Source: JBBDLF01 sp040879025 (GTDB taxonomy: Bacteria > Pseudomonadota > Gammaproteobacteria > Pseudomonadales > Pseudohongiellaceae). Taken from it: DNA of 19,368 nt. The translations under genes were made by a program, and so were the position numbers. The stretch lies in assembly GCA_040879025.1 (NCBI GenBank), contig JBBDLF010000026.1, forward strand, positions 1 to 19,368, read 5' to 3'. The notes under the pieces were generated by a model. The model saw only the letters and a program-made list of their open reading frames with translations, did no database searches and was not told where the DNA came from. Positions 7,483-16,193 of the stretch are shown here, piece after piece (within the stretch, counting starts at the first letter, position 1; each line of letters begins with the position of its first letter).

Positions 7483-8835
7483 TTAACCCTCTTTCTGGAT
7501 TTGATCAAGATTGTCCCGCAGAATCCGGCCATATTCGTATTTGCCCGGGCAGACATAACTGCAAAGTGCCAGGTCTTCCTCATCCAGTTCCAGCGCCCCC
7601 AGGTTGATGGACGTTTCTACATCGCCGACAATCAGAGCGCGCAGCAGTTGGGTCGGTAATATATCCAGCGGCATCACCTTCTCGTATGACCCTACCGGAA
7701 CCATGGCGCGATTGCTGCCCTGGGTGTTGGTGGTCAGTGCAAAGCGGCGATTTTTGAACAACCCCGAAATGTAGATACCCATAACCGAGTGACGATGGGT
7801 TCCGGGTGAAAGATACCCGAGCAACGGTCGCTCCCGTCCCTCCTTGAGTACCGTCACCTGCAAATGGTAACGGCCCAGGTAATCCTCCGCGCTTCGCGCC
7901 GTGCGTCCAGCGAGAACCGACCCCGATATCACCCGGTTTTCCCCGGGGTTCATCTCGCCCGCCACAAGTTCATGCAGATTCGCGCCCAGACGGGTACGCA
8001 CCAGCCTCGGGCTTGCAATCTGTGGTCCCGCCAGAGAGATCACCCGGCTCGTCATCAGACGACCCGTAACAAACAGACAGCCCACCGCGATAACGTCCTG
8101 GTAATTGATACTCCACACCTGGCGCTTGCTGCCCACGGGGTCGAGGAAATGAATATGGGTTCCGGTGAGCCCCGCCGGATGAGGCCCGGAAAAAATCTGT
8201 GTTTTGACATTGTCGCGGAAACCGGCGCCGGCAACAGCCGGAATCGCTTGCGGACTCTTGCAGACATACAATGAACCGTGAGTCAGCGCCGCGAGTACAT
8301 TAATCCCACGAATAAAATCAGCCGATGACTGCTCAATCACCGGGCCTGGATCGGCCGCCAGAGGATTGGTATCCATGGCGTTGACGAAAATGGCATCGGG
8401 TTTGCAGTCCGGGGCGGGCACCTGGCTGAACGGACGGGTTCGCAGCGCGGTCCAGAGACCGGATCGAACCAGGTTTTCCACTAGCTTCTCGCGGGTCAGT
8501 GTCTGAAGTTCAGCATCGGAATATTTTTCAAAACCGACCTCTTCATCCCCGTCCACGTCAACAACCACAGAAAGCAATTTGCGTCTGGCACCACGATTGA
8601 TCGCGGTGACTGTGCCGCAGGCGGGAGACGTATAAACAACCCCGGCTGTTTTCTTGTCACCAAAAAGCGGCTGACCCAGTTTCACCCGGTCACCCTCGCG
8701 GACAGCCATGGTGGGCTTCATGCCTGGATAGTCCCGACCCAGAAGTGCCACGCTGCGACAGAGAGTGGATTCACCAATTTCCTGCCGAGGGGCTCCCGCA
8801 ATTGGCAAATCGAGACCACGCCTGATTTTGATCAT
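7483..8835 (-). CDS. nqrA: Na+-translocating NADH:quinone oxidoreductase subunit A
   Basis: This 450-aa peripheral cytoplasmic subunit is related to RnfC and to the 51-kDa subunit of complex I, but lacks their FeS ligands. The start MIKIRRGLDLPIAGAP and the segment MAVREGDRVKLGQPLFGDK (a biotinyl/lipoyl-like fold, about 42-60) are diagnostic. So are VYTSPACGTVTAINRGARR and the C-terminal CSYVCPGKYEYG. It is the first gene of the nqr operon: 255 nt separate it from the gap gene upstream on the same strand, and that gap contains a strong -10 box. A CAGG element lies about 8 nt before the ATG. Confidence 0.97.
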   Translation of the reverse strand: MIKIRRGLDLPIAGAPRQEIGESTLCRSVALLGRDYPGMKPTMAVREGDRVKLGQPLFGDKKTAGVVYTSPACGTVTAINRGARRKLLSVVVDVDGDEEVGFEKYSDAELQTLTREKLVENLVRSGLWTALRTRPFSQVPAPDCKPDAIFVNAMDTNPLAADPGPVIEQSSADFIRGINVLAALTHGSLYVCKSPQAIPAVAGAGFRDNVKTQIFSGPHPAGLTGTHIHFLDPVGSKRQVWSINYQDVIAVGCLFVTGRLMTSRVISLAGPQIASPRLVRTRLGANLHELVAGEMNPGENRVISGSVLAGRTARSAEDYLGRYHLQVTVLKEGRERPLLGYLSPGTHRHSVMGIYISGLFKNRRFALTTNTQGSNRAMVPVGSYEKVMPLDILPTQLLRALIVGDVETSINLGALELDEEDLALCSYVCPGKYEYGRILRDNLDQIQKEG

Positions 8836-8994
8836 CCAATAAGCCTGAATCGGTAATTTGCGACCGCTCTGAATCTGACTCCAAACGTCATCAAAGCGCG
8901 TCCGCTGCTATGAACTTTCATCACAACAGGTGAAAACAAAAACAAATGAAATTGGCCTCGATGTTTGGCAGTGCATGAATTCAGGACGGCGCAA

Positions 8995-9023
8995 ATTATA
9001 GTCGCTCTGGCGCGAAATTACCA
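8995..9023 (-). promoter_or_regulatory. candidate sigma-70 promoter of the nqr operon
   Basis: On the minus strand a perfect -10 box TATAAT (8995-9000) lies 17 nt from a weak -35 TGGTAA (9018-9023). It sits between gap and nqrA and gives a leader of about 150 nt before the nqrA ATG. The leader shows no riboswitch I can recognise. The rest of the 8836-9090 gap holds short GC-rich inverted repeats after gap (for example GGCC-TTC-GGCC at 9062-9072) without a T run, so no convincing terminator was found. Confidence 0.5.
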
Positions 9024-9090
9024 GGGGACCCGGGGGCCTCTGAACAACTCCATGACCGCTTTGGCCTTCGGCCGATTTCGCCGGCAGGCG

Positions 9091-10560
9091 TCAGCCCTCC
9101 CGCGGGTAGACGTTGTATTTCACGCCGGCCATCTGGTACACCATTCTGGCAACCTGACAGCAATAGCCAAACTCATTGTCATACCAGAGGTAGAGTACAC
9201 AGTTGGCGCCATCCACGATGGTGGCGTTGGAGTCCACCACACAAGCCTCCCGCGTGCCGACGAAATCGCTGGATACGGCATCCGCCGCCTGAGTATAGCT
9301 GATCTGGTTCTGCAGATTGGAGTGCAGGGCAAGGCGTCGCAGAAACTCGTTCAATTCGTCTCTGGAGGTTTCATTTTCCAGGGTCAGAATAAGGATGGCC
9401 ATGGAAACATTGGGAATGGGAACCCGCACGGCATTGCCGGTGAGCTTGCCGCTGAGTTCCGGCACCGCCTTGACCACCGCCTTGGCCGCTCCGGTCTCGG
9501 TCAGTACCATGTTCAGAGCCGCGCTTCGCCCACGGCGGCTTCCCGTGTGGTAATTGTCAATCAGGTTCTGATCGTTGGTATAGGCATGCACGGTCTCGAC
9601 GTGGCCGTGCGCTATGCCATATTTCTCATTGATGATCTTCAATACCGGTGCGATGGCATTCGTGGTGCAGGACGCGGCGGTGATGATCTTGTCTTCAGGT
9701 CGGATATCCGATTCGTTGATGCCGAATACAATGTTTTTCAGATTACCTTTACCCGGCGCTGTGAGTATGACCTTGGCCACACCTTTTGATTTCAGGTGCA
9801 GGGACAGGCCGTCCTCGTCACGCCACTTGCCGGTGTTATCGATGATAATGGCGTTATTGATGCCGTATTCTGTGTAATCAATCTGATCAGGTGCATTGGC
9901 GTAGATCACCTTGATCACGTTGCCGTTGGCGATCAGGCACTTGTTTTCCTCATCGACGCGCAGGGTACCCTGAAATGCCCCATGCACCGAATCAGCGGTG
10001 AACAGGCTCGCACGTTTGGCCAGATCGCCGTCTCCACCGGGACGCACAACAATCGCTTTCAGCCGCATGACTTCGCCGGTGCTGGTGCGCTCCACCAACA
10101 GACGTGCCATCAGCCGGCCAATACGACCGAAACCGTACAGCACGATATCCTGGGAAGTTTCAATCGGCTTTCTCTTGACACCATCAAACGCCTTGAGTTC
10201 ACGATATACAAATTCGTCAACAGCCAGCGCCTTGTCACCGAGTTGCTCCTGCTGTTCCATGAACCCGACAGTGAGCTTCCCCAGATCGAGATGGGTATGC
10301 CAGAGATCCAGCTTGGCCAGTGCCATCAGTACGGGGTGGGTCTCAAACTCCGACATCTCGTTCCGTTCAACCTGACGCACAAATCGGTGCGACTTCATAA
10401 TGAACGTCACCGAGCGGTTATGCAGTGGACGACCGTAAATGTAAATTCCCACATCCCGTTGGCTGAACAGTCGGCCGATGACGGGGATCATCTCCTGTAC
10501 CAATGCTTCGCGTTGTTTCCAGTCACCGAAATAGTCGTCGAGTTTGGGTCTGTTCACCAC
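9091..10560 (-). CDS. gap: long-form glyceraldehyde-3-phosphate dehydrogenase
   Basis: This 489-aa cytoplasmic enzyme oxidises glyceraldehyde-3-phosphate to 1,3-bisphosphoglycerate with NAD(P)+, or runs in reverse. The catalytic part begins near residue 138 with the nucleotide-binding motif YGFGRIGRL (142-150). It carries the active site ASCTTNAIAPVLK with Cys298 and the HAYTNDQNLIDNYH segment. About 135 residues precede it, which ordinary 330-aa GAPDH lacks. This extended form occurs in Pseudomonas and other gammaproteobacteria next to mfd. The function of the extension is unknown to me. Two GTG codons in tandem (10560 and 10557) follow AAGGAA, and either may be the start. A good promoter lies just upstream. 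The last residues (VYPREG) end beside the nqr promoter region. Confidence 0.92.
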   Translation of the reverse strand: MVNRPKLDDYFGDWKQREALVQEMIPVIGRLFSQRDVGIYIYGRPLHNRSVTFIMKSHRFVRQVERNEMSEFETHPVLMALAKLDLWHTHLDLGKLTVGFMEQQEQLGDKALAVDEFVYRELKAFDGVKRKPIETSQDIVLYGFGRIGRLMARLLVERTSTGEVMRLKAIVVRPGGDGDLAKRASLFTADSVHGAFQGTLRVDEENKCLIANGNVIKVIYANAPDQIDYTEYGINNAIIIDNTGKWRDEDGLSLHLKSKGVAKVILTAPGKGNLKNIVFGINESDIRPEDKIITAASCTTNAIAPVLKIINEKYGIAHGHVETVHAYTNDQNLIDNYHTGSRRGRSAALNMVLTETGAAKAVVKAVPELSGKLTGNAVRVPIPNVSMAILILTLENETSRDELNEFLRRLALHSNLQNQISYTQAADAVSSDFVGTREACVVDSNATIVDGANCVLYLWYDNEFGYCCQVARMVYQMAGVKYNVYPREG

Positions 10561-10595
10561 AGTTCCTTAGGTTTAATGCGAAAAAGAAGGCGGCT

Positions 10596-10624
10596 ATTAT
10601 CTTTCGAAAGGGCATGATGTGCAA
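10596..10624 (-). promoter_or_regulatory. candidate sigma-70 promoter of gap
   Basis: On the minus strand TTGCAC (10619-10624) and GATAAT (10596-10601) are separated by exactly 17 nt, some 36 nt upstream of the gap GTG. This lies in the 206-bp divergent region between gap and mfd. Confidence 0.5.
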
Positions 10625-10706
10625 CAACACCGGGCTGCGACGGTGTGCCGCAACGCACGACAGCTCCCGCAGAGGCGGTACGTAGTTATTCAGAGGCTCC
10701 TTAGGT

Positions 10707-10712
10707 TACAAT
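10707..10712 (+). promoter_or_regulatory. possible -10 box for mfd
   Basis: TACAAT (10707-10712) matches the -10 consensus at five of six positions, 55 nt before the mfd ATG, but no clear -35 lies at the right distance. Low confidence. Confidence 0.3.
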
Positions 10713-10766
10713 GCGCGGCTGGGATTACGGCGGAACCGGGCTTTCGGGGTTTGGCCGGACACAGAC

Positions 10767-13700
10767 ATGAGAGCGTGGCCTGTCTTACTGATGACTGATA
10801 CGGATATTTTTGCTCCCCCGCTCCCCCGCGAATCTGGCGTGAAAGTCCGCTGGCGGGAACTGCACGGCTCCAGTCTGAGCCTGGCCATCTGTGTCGCCGC
10901 CGGCAAGCATGACGGACCGGTTCTGGTCGTCTGCGACAATAACGAGAACGCCGAACAGTTACGACGCGAGTTGAGTTTCTTCTGTGCCGGGCTACCTGAT
11001 TTCCCGGTATACAGTTTTCCCGACTGGGAAACCCTTCCCTACGACACCTTTTCACCGCACCAGGATATTATCTCCGACAGGCTCAGCTCGCTGCACCATC
11101 TGCCGCAGATGCGCCGTGGAATTCTGATCATCGCATTCAACAGCCTCATGCACAGGCTGCCACCGCGTGACTATATCACCGGACGGAGTCTGGTACTGAA
11201 AACGGGTCAGCAGTTCAGCATTGACACCATGCGACAGAACCTGACCGCCGGGGGCTACCAGACAGTGGATACGGTTTTCGAGCACGGCGAGTTCGCTGTT
11301 CGGGGTGCCATCATGGATATTTTTCCCATGGGCAGCCAGGTGCCGTACCGTATCGACCTGCTGGACGACGAAATCGACACCCTGCGCAGTTTCGACCCGG
11401 AAACCCAGCGGACGATAAGCCAGGTGGAGGAAATTCGCTTGCTTCCAGGCCGGGAGTTCCCGCTGGATGAGAAAGGCGTCCACTATTTTCGCGGCCGCTT
11501 TCGCGAGCGTTTCGATGTGGATTTGCGAACCTGTCCGATCTATCAGGATGTCAGTGAGGGACTGGCGTCTCCAGGGCTCGAATATTATCTGGATCTGTTC
11601 TTCGATCATCTGGCCACTCTGTTTGACTATCTACCGGACGACACTCTGGCGCTGCGAACGGGCAACCTCGAAGAGGCCGGGAATGATTTTTGGAATGATA
11701 TTAAACTGCGTTACGACGAACGATCGGTTGACCGCTATCGTCCCATACTCTCTCCCGGTGAAATATTCCTGACGGTTGGCGAAGTGCTCGGCCGCATCAA
11801 CCAGCTCCCGTCGGTGCAAATTGACCACGTCACCATACCGGCCGGCGGTGATCGTGATGAGAGAGCCATTCGTTTCGACGCCAGGCCCTTGCCAGATCTC
11901 GAAGTGCAACCCAAACTGCAAAAACCAACGCAGGCCCTGCAGGATTTTATCGCCAACCAGCCCGCCGCAAGAATTCTGTTTTGCGTTGAGACCGCCGGAA
12001 GGCGTGAGGCGTTGCTGGAAATGCTCGGCAGTATCAAAATCAAACCAGACGTTCTCGACCGTTGGGACGATTTTCTGCAATCCGGTCATCACTTCGCCAT
12101 CACTGTCGCGCCCATCGACCGGAGTCTCTGGCTGGCTGCTCAAAAGCTGGTGCTGATCACGGAATCGCAGCTTTTTGGCGGCAAAATCGCGCAGCGCCGA
12201 CGCCGGGGAAAAGCCCAGCACAACAGCGAACTGATTATCCGCAATCTCACTGAACTGCATCTGGGCGATGCCGTGGTGCATCTGGAACACGGAGTCGGTC
12301 GCTATCGAGGATTGCAAACGCTGACCATCGATAATCAGGCAACCGAGTTTCTGACGCTGGAATATGCCCGAGAAAGCCGGCTTTATGTTCCCGTGTCATC
12401 CCTCCACCTGGTCAGCCGATACAGCGGAGCCGATACCGAGCACGCGCCGCTGCATCATCTGGGATCGGGTCAGTGGGAAAAAACCCGGCGCAAGGCCGCC
12501 GAAAAAATTCGTGACGTGGCCGCAGAGCTGCTGGATATTTATGCGCGCCGCGAAGCCAACAAGGGCGTCAGTTATCGCACTGATGATATCGACTACGAGA
12601 AATTTGCCGCCGACTTCCCCTTCGAGGAAACCGAGGACCAGGAGAGTACGATTGCCGCCGTGCTGGCTGACATGAAATCGGTGCGCAAAATGGACCGGCT
12701 GGTTTGCGGCGATGTGGGCTTCGGTAAAACGGAAGTCGCCATGCGCGCGGCCTTCATCGCGGTGCAAAACAACAAGCAGGTTGCGATTCTGGTACCCACC
12801 ACGTTGCTGGCGCAGCAACATTTTGAAAGTTTTCGAGACCGGTTCGCCGATTGGCCCATCGTGGTGGATGTGATCTCGCGCTTTCGTTCAGCCAGCGAGC
12901 AACGTCGATGTCTCAACGAGTTGAAAGCGGGCAAGATCGATATTCTCATCGGCACCCACAAGCTGCTGCAGGAGAGCATCAAATACGAGGATCTCGGCCT
13001 GCTTATTATCGATGAGGAGCACCGTTTCGGTGTACGGCAAAAAGAACGGCTCAAGGCGATCCGCAGCAACGTGGATGTACTGACGCTGACGGCCACGCCG
13101 ATTCCCCGCACCTTGAACCTGGCCCTGAGCGGAATACGTGACCTGTCACTGATCACCACGCCTCCGGCAAAGCGCCTGTCGGTAAAAACCTTTATCCGTC
13201 CGCAACAGGACAGCCTGATTCAGGAGGCGGTCCAACGGGAACTGCTGCGCGGTGGACAGGTCTTTTTTCTGCACAATGAGGTGAGCAGCATTGAGAAAGC
13301 CGCCGATCATCTGCGGGACCTGCTGCCCCAGGCCCGCCTCTGCATAGCCCATGGACAGATGCCTGAACGCGAACTGGAAAAGGTGATGGCCGATTTTTAT
13401 CACAAACGCTATAACGTGCTGGTGTGTTCCACGATCATCGAAACCGGCATTGATATTCCCAGCGCCAATACCATCCTGATCCACCGCGCCGACCGGCTGG
13501 GCCTGGCCCAACTGCACCAATTGCGCGGGCGAGTCGGCCGTTCACACCACCAGGCTTACGCCTATCTGCTCACCCCACCGCACGGACGCATGACGGCGGA
13601 CGCACAAAAGCGGATTGAAGCCATACAGGCGGCCACCGCCCTGGGCGCTGGATTCACCCTTGCCAGTCATGATCTGGAGATTCGTGGCGCTGGGGAATTT

Positions 13701-14279
13701 CTCGGCGAGGAACAAAGCGGGCACATGCAAAAAATCGGCTTTACCCTGTATGCGGAAATGCTCGATGAGGCGGTCAAGGCCATCCGGGCCGGCAGAATCC
13801 CGTCAGCGGATCTGGAGCCGGACGAAGCCATCGATATCAACCTGCGCATTCCGGCGCTGATTCCCGAAGACTATCTGCCTGACGTGCATGGCCGCCTGAT
13901 CATGTACAAACGCATCTCCGCCGCCGGCGACGAGGAAGAACTGAAAGAACTGCAGGTGGAAATGATCGACCGTTTCGGCCTGCTGCCACCCCCGCTGAAA
14001 TTGCTGTTCCGCCAGACCGCGCTGAAACTGCGCGCGAAGACCTACGGCATCAAGAAAATAGATGCCGGCAGCGCCGGCGGACGCATCGAGTTTGGCCAGA
14101 ACACCCGCGTGGATCCGCTGTCAATTGTGAAAATGGTGCAAGCAGAGCCGCAACGCTATAAACTGGCCAGTGCCAACCAGGTAAATTTCAAGCATGAAAC
14201 CGCCGATGCCGATGGCAAGCTGGAATTTATCGATGACATGCTCCAGCAATTCAAACTCGTCAGCCAACAAGCCGCCTGA
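10767..14279 (+). CDS. mfd: transcription-repair coupling factor Mfd
   Basis: Mfd displaces RNA polymerase stalled at DNA lesions and recruits UvrA for nucleotide-excision repair. The 1170-aa protein has the full family layout. An N-terminal UvrB-like region comes first (DWETLPYDTFSPHQDIISDRL, PMGSQVPYRIDLLDDEIDTL). The RNA-polymerase interaction domain follows (HLEHGVGRYRG, about 505-515). Then come the RecG-like helicase motor with Walker A GDVGFGKTE (about 648-656), the DEEH box (about 749-752) and TLTATPIPRTLN. The translocation motif (ETGIDIP, QLRGRVGRSHHQAYAYLL) and the C-terminal D7 domain complete it. The start is uncertain: ATG at 10767 has no clear ribosome-binding site, and ATG at 10791 (MTDTDIFAPPLP) is an alternative that removes eight residues. 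No truncation is seen. Confidence 0.97.
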   Translation: MRAWPVLLMTDTDIFAPPLPRESGVKVRWRELHGSSLSLAICVAAGKHDGPVLVVCDNNENAEQLRRELSFFCAGLPDFPVYSFPDWETLPYDTFSPHQDIISDRLSSLHHLPQMRRGILIIAFNSLMHRLPPRDYITGRSLVLKTGQQFSIDTMRQNLTAGGYQTVDTVFEHGEFAVRGAIMDIFPMGSQVPYRIDLLDDEIDTLRSFDPETQRTISQVEEIRLLPGREFPLDEKGVHYFRGRFRERFDVDLRTCPIYQDVSEGLASPGLEYYLDLFFDHLATLFDYLPDDTLALRTGNLEEAGNDFWNDIKLRYDERSVDRYRPILSPGEIFLTVGEVLGRINQLPSVQIDHVTIPAGGDRDERAIRFDARPLPDLEVQPKLQKPTQALQDFIANQPAARILFCVETAGRREALLEMLGSIKIKPDVLDRWDDFLQSGHHFAITVAPIDRSLWLAAQKLVLITESQLFGGKIAQRRRRGKAQHNSELIIRNLTELHLGDAVVHLEHGVGRYRGLQTLTIDNQATEFLTLEYARESRLYVPVSSLHLVSRYSGADTEHAPLHHLGSGQWEKTRRKAAEKIRDVAAELLDIYARREANKGVSYRTDDIDYEKFAADFPFEETEDQESTIAAVLADMKSVRKMDRLVCGDVGFGKTEVAMRAAFIAVQNNKQVAILVPTTLLAQQHFESFRDRFADWPIVVDVISRFRSASEQRRCLNELKAGKIDILIGTHKLLQESIKYEDLGLLIIDEEHRFGVRQKERLKAIRSNVDVLTLTATPIPRTLNLALSGIRDLSLITTPPAKRLSVKTFIRPQQDSLIQEAVQRELLRGGQVFFLHNEVSSIEKAADHLRDLLPQARLCIAHGQMPERELEKVMADFYHKRYNVLVCSTIIETGIDIPSANTILIHRADRLGLAQLHQLRGRVGRSHHQAYAYLLTPPHGRMTADAQKRIEAIQAATALGAGFTLASHDLEIRGAGEFLGEEQSGHMQKIGFTLYAEMLDEAVKAIRAGRIPSADLEPDEAIDINLRIPALIPEDYLPDVHGRLIMYKRISAAGDEEELKELQVEMIDRFGLLPPPLKLLFRQTALKLRAKTYGIKKIDAGSAGGRIEFGQNTRVDPLSIVKMVQAEPQRYKLASANQVNFKHETADADGKLEFIDDMLQQFKLVSQQAA

Positions 14280-14285
14280 TTTTCC

Positions 14286-15209
14286 ATGAATCCACTGCCC
14301 GCCCTGCTCTTTCTGTTTGCCCTGACCGCTGTCACCGGTACAGTTCAAGGCGCCACGGCTTATGACGGGAACCGCTGGTATCAGGTGGAAGTGAGCATAT
14401 TTCTCAATGTTTCGGCGGACGATCATAACAGCGAATTCTGGTCGGCGCGCAAGCTTGATCTGGGATTCCCGCCGCGTCTGCGACCGTTCAACCGGATCTC
14501 CGATTTTCTGATGATCGATGATTTCGATGCACGGGTGCTGGACTATGGCCTGCGGTCCACCGGTTCGGACAGTGAACTGAATGTCTCCACGCGTTCCGCG
14601 GCAGACGGCATCAATGCGATTCCGGCCGGACCGGATCCAAGGCGCACTACGGCTGATATCCGGCTGCCCGATCTGCAGCGCCACCCCTATTACCTGCTGC
14701 CGGCATCCGAGGGGGATTTTCAGCAAACGAACCGGGCACTGGAGACGTCGCCCGATCACCGTCTGCTGTTCCATGGCGTGTGGCGTCAGCCCATACTGCA
14801 GGAGGAACAGGCCAGCCCGCTTTATATCACCGGCGGCCAGCTACTCGGCGGCCGGCACGAGCTGGAAGGCAGCTTGACGCTGCGATTCAATCGTAATGAA
14901 GACCGCGTGGTCATTGATGCCAATCTATGGCTGTCCGACTTCAGTACCTCCAGGCGTAGCGAGGAATTATGGACACTGCCGCCTCTGCCATCGTTCGCCA
15001 CGCCGGAACCGGCGGCAGAAAACGTCCGCCAGCCGGTTTACTTCATCAATCGGATTATGCATCTGCAGCAAAGCCGGGATATGCGCAGCGACGAGTTTCA
15101 TTACCTGGACCATCCGGCGCTGGGTGTTGTCGTCGAAGTGAATCCGTATGCCCCCCCGCCGTTGGAATTACCCGAAATCCCGGAGCTGCGGTTTCCGCCC
15201 CTTCGTTGA
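14286..15209 (+). CDS. csiV: CsiV-family envelope protein
   Basis: This 307-aa protein has a signal peptide (hydrophobic residues about 4-20, likely cleavage after VQGATA). The mature start, WYQVEVSIFLN, is typical of the CsiV family. In Vibrio cholerae CsiV is a peptidoglycan-binding periplasmic protein needed for LpoA-PBP1A cell-wall synthesis. The C-terminal part contains LEGSLTLRFNRNEDRVVIDANLWL, then the segment PVYFINRIMHLQQSRDMRSDEFHYLDHPALGVVVEVNPY. Both resemble the conserved closing part of the family. It starts 6 nt after the mfd stop without a strong ribosome-binding site, so it is probably translated with mfd. The mfd-csiV order is also seen in Vibrio and Pseudomonas. The activity here is inferred from the family and context. 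Confidence 0.78.
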   Translation: MNPLPALLFLFALTAVTGTVQGATAYDGNRWYQVEVSIFLNVSADDHNSEFWSARKLDLGFPPRLRPFNRISDFLMIDDFDARVLDYGLRSTGSDSELNVSTRSAADGINAIPAGPDPRRTTADIRLPDLQRHPYYLLPASEGDFQQTNRALETSPDHRLLFHGVWRQPILQEEQASPLYITGGQLLGGRHELEGSLTLRFNRNEDRVVIDANLWLSDFSTSRRSEELWTLPPLPSFATPEPAAENVRQPVYFINRIMHLQQSRDMRSDEFHYLDHPALGVVVEVNPYAPPPLELPEIPELRFPPLR

Positions 15210-15235
15210 CTCCATTGACTTCCTCCTTGGCTCCG

Positions 15236-15994
15236 TCACACGCCGGACGACCTCGCCAGTGAGCCGATACACAACTTCAACAGTTGCCGCACCTCGTCCA
15301 TCCCGGTTTCCAGAACCGCGTAAATGCTTGCCATCGTGATGGTTTCAGGTGCCAGCCCCGCAGCCCGGTTCACCGACACCGCTATCGCCGCGTAATCCAT
15401 TTCCAGTTCTCTGGCCAGCGCGGCTTCCGGCATCCCGGTCATGCCCACCATAGTGCAACCGTCACGCTCAAGCCGTCGAATTTCCGCCGCGGTTTCCAGG
15501 CGGGGACCCTGCATGCAACCATACACACCCCCGTCGACCACGGTGATTGCCGGACTCAGCTTGGCGGCACAATGCAACAGGGTCTGGCGCAGTTCCTCAT
15601 TGTAGGGATGAGTAAAATCGATATGCACGACCTCTTCGAGGTTGTCGGAAAAAAAACTGTTCTCCCTGCCCGACGTGTAATCGATGATCTGATCGGGAAT
15701 CGCCAGGACACCCGGAGCCAGGTCGGAGGTAATACCTCCCACGGCGTTGACCGCAATCAGCCGGGTGACGCCGGCCGCGTGCAAGGCCCAGATATTGGCC
15801 CGGTAGTTGATCCGGTGCGGGGGGATTTTGTGCAGGCCGCCGTGGCGAGGCAAAAACGCTACCGGTCTTCCCGCCACAACACCTACATGCACTTCCACCG
15901 GATCGCCGGAGAAAGGCGTAATGACGGGATTGATCTTTATGTTGTCGGCAATTTCCAGCTTTGACAGGCCGGTGCCGCCTATGATGCCTAACAT
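15236..15994 (-). CDS. S-methyl-5'-thioinosine phosphorylase (MTAP/PNP family)
   Basis: This 252-aa purine-nucleoside phosphorylase of the MTAP branch likely splits methylthioinosine into hypoxanthine and 5-methylthioribose-1-phosphate, for methionine and purine salvage. Phosphate-site residues lie in IIGGTGL (4-10) and LPRHG (48-52). Substrate motifs are NAVGGI, CMQGPRLETAAEI and GMTGMPEA (184-191). In the base-binding loop Asn209 (SVNRAAG) replaces the Asp that MTAP uses for adenine, as in 6-oxopurine-specific PNP. That supports methylthioinosine over methylthioadenosine, as for P. aeruginosa PA3004. The frame is open to 16108. The ATG at 15994 is chosen because the family begins at this point and GGAAG lies just upstream, with ATG 16030 as the alternative. 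It converges on csiV with 26 nt between the stops. Confidence 0.85.
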   Translation of the reverse strand: MLGIIGGTGLSKLEIADNIKINPVITPFSGDPVEVHVGVVAGRPVAFLPRHGGLHKIPPHRINYRANIWALHAAGVTRLIAVNAVGGITSDLAPGVLAIPDQIIDYTSGRENSFFSDNLEEVVHIDFTHPYNEELRQTLLHCAAKLSPAITVVDGGVYGCMQGPRLETAAEIRRLERDGCTMVGMTGMPEAALARELEMDYAAIAVSVNRAAGLAPETITMASIYAVLETGMDEVRQLLKLCIGSLARSSGV

Positions 15995-16096
15995 GCTTCT
16001 TCCGATGCCTTGCCATAAAGCGTGACTCATGGCGCTTCCGACAACGCCGGAACCGGACCCGCTCACTCTTGTCACCGATTGTTTATTCGCTCCGGC

Positions 16097-16125
16097 AAAG
16101 TAAACCACCCTTGCCGGTATGGCAA
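16097..16125 (-). promoter_or_regulatory. candidate promoter of the methylthioinosine phosphorylase gene
   Basis: On the minus strand TTGCCA (16120-16125, five of six matches) and a weak -10 TACTTT (16097-16102) are separated by 17 nt. A leader of about 95 nt to the chosen ATG would result. Confidence 0.35.
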
Positions 16126-16193
16126 CTTTTTAACGCGCAAAGGAGTGACAACTCAAAGAGTACGGGATTTCGGGAGCCGGTAGGGGAGACACT

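Noticed and set aside
9055..9090. GC-rich hairpins after gap as an intrinsic terminator
   Set aside because: Stems are short (GGCC-TTC-GGCC) and no T run follows on the minus strand.
12396..13159. Long antisense frames inside mfd (for example 12396-12821 and 12593-13159, minus)
   Set aside because: They lie wholly within the conserved motor region of mfd and are by-products of its GC-rich codons.
15995..16108. Longer N-terminus for the methylthioinosine phosphorylase (start at 16108)
   Set aside because: The extra 38 residues are unlike the family, which begins just before the IIGGTGL motif, and a ribosome-binding site precedes the ATG at 15994.
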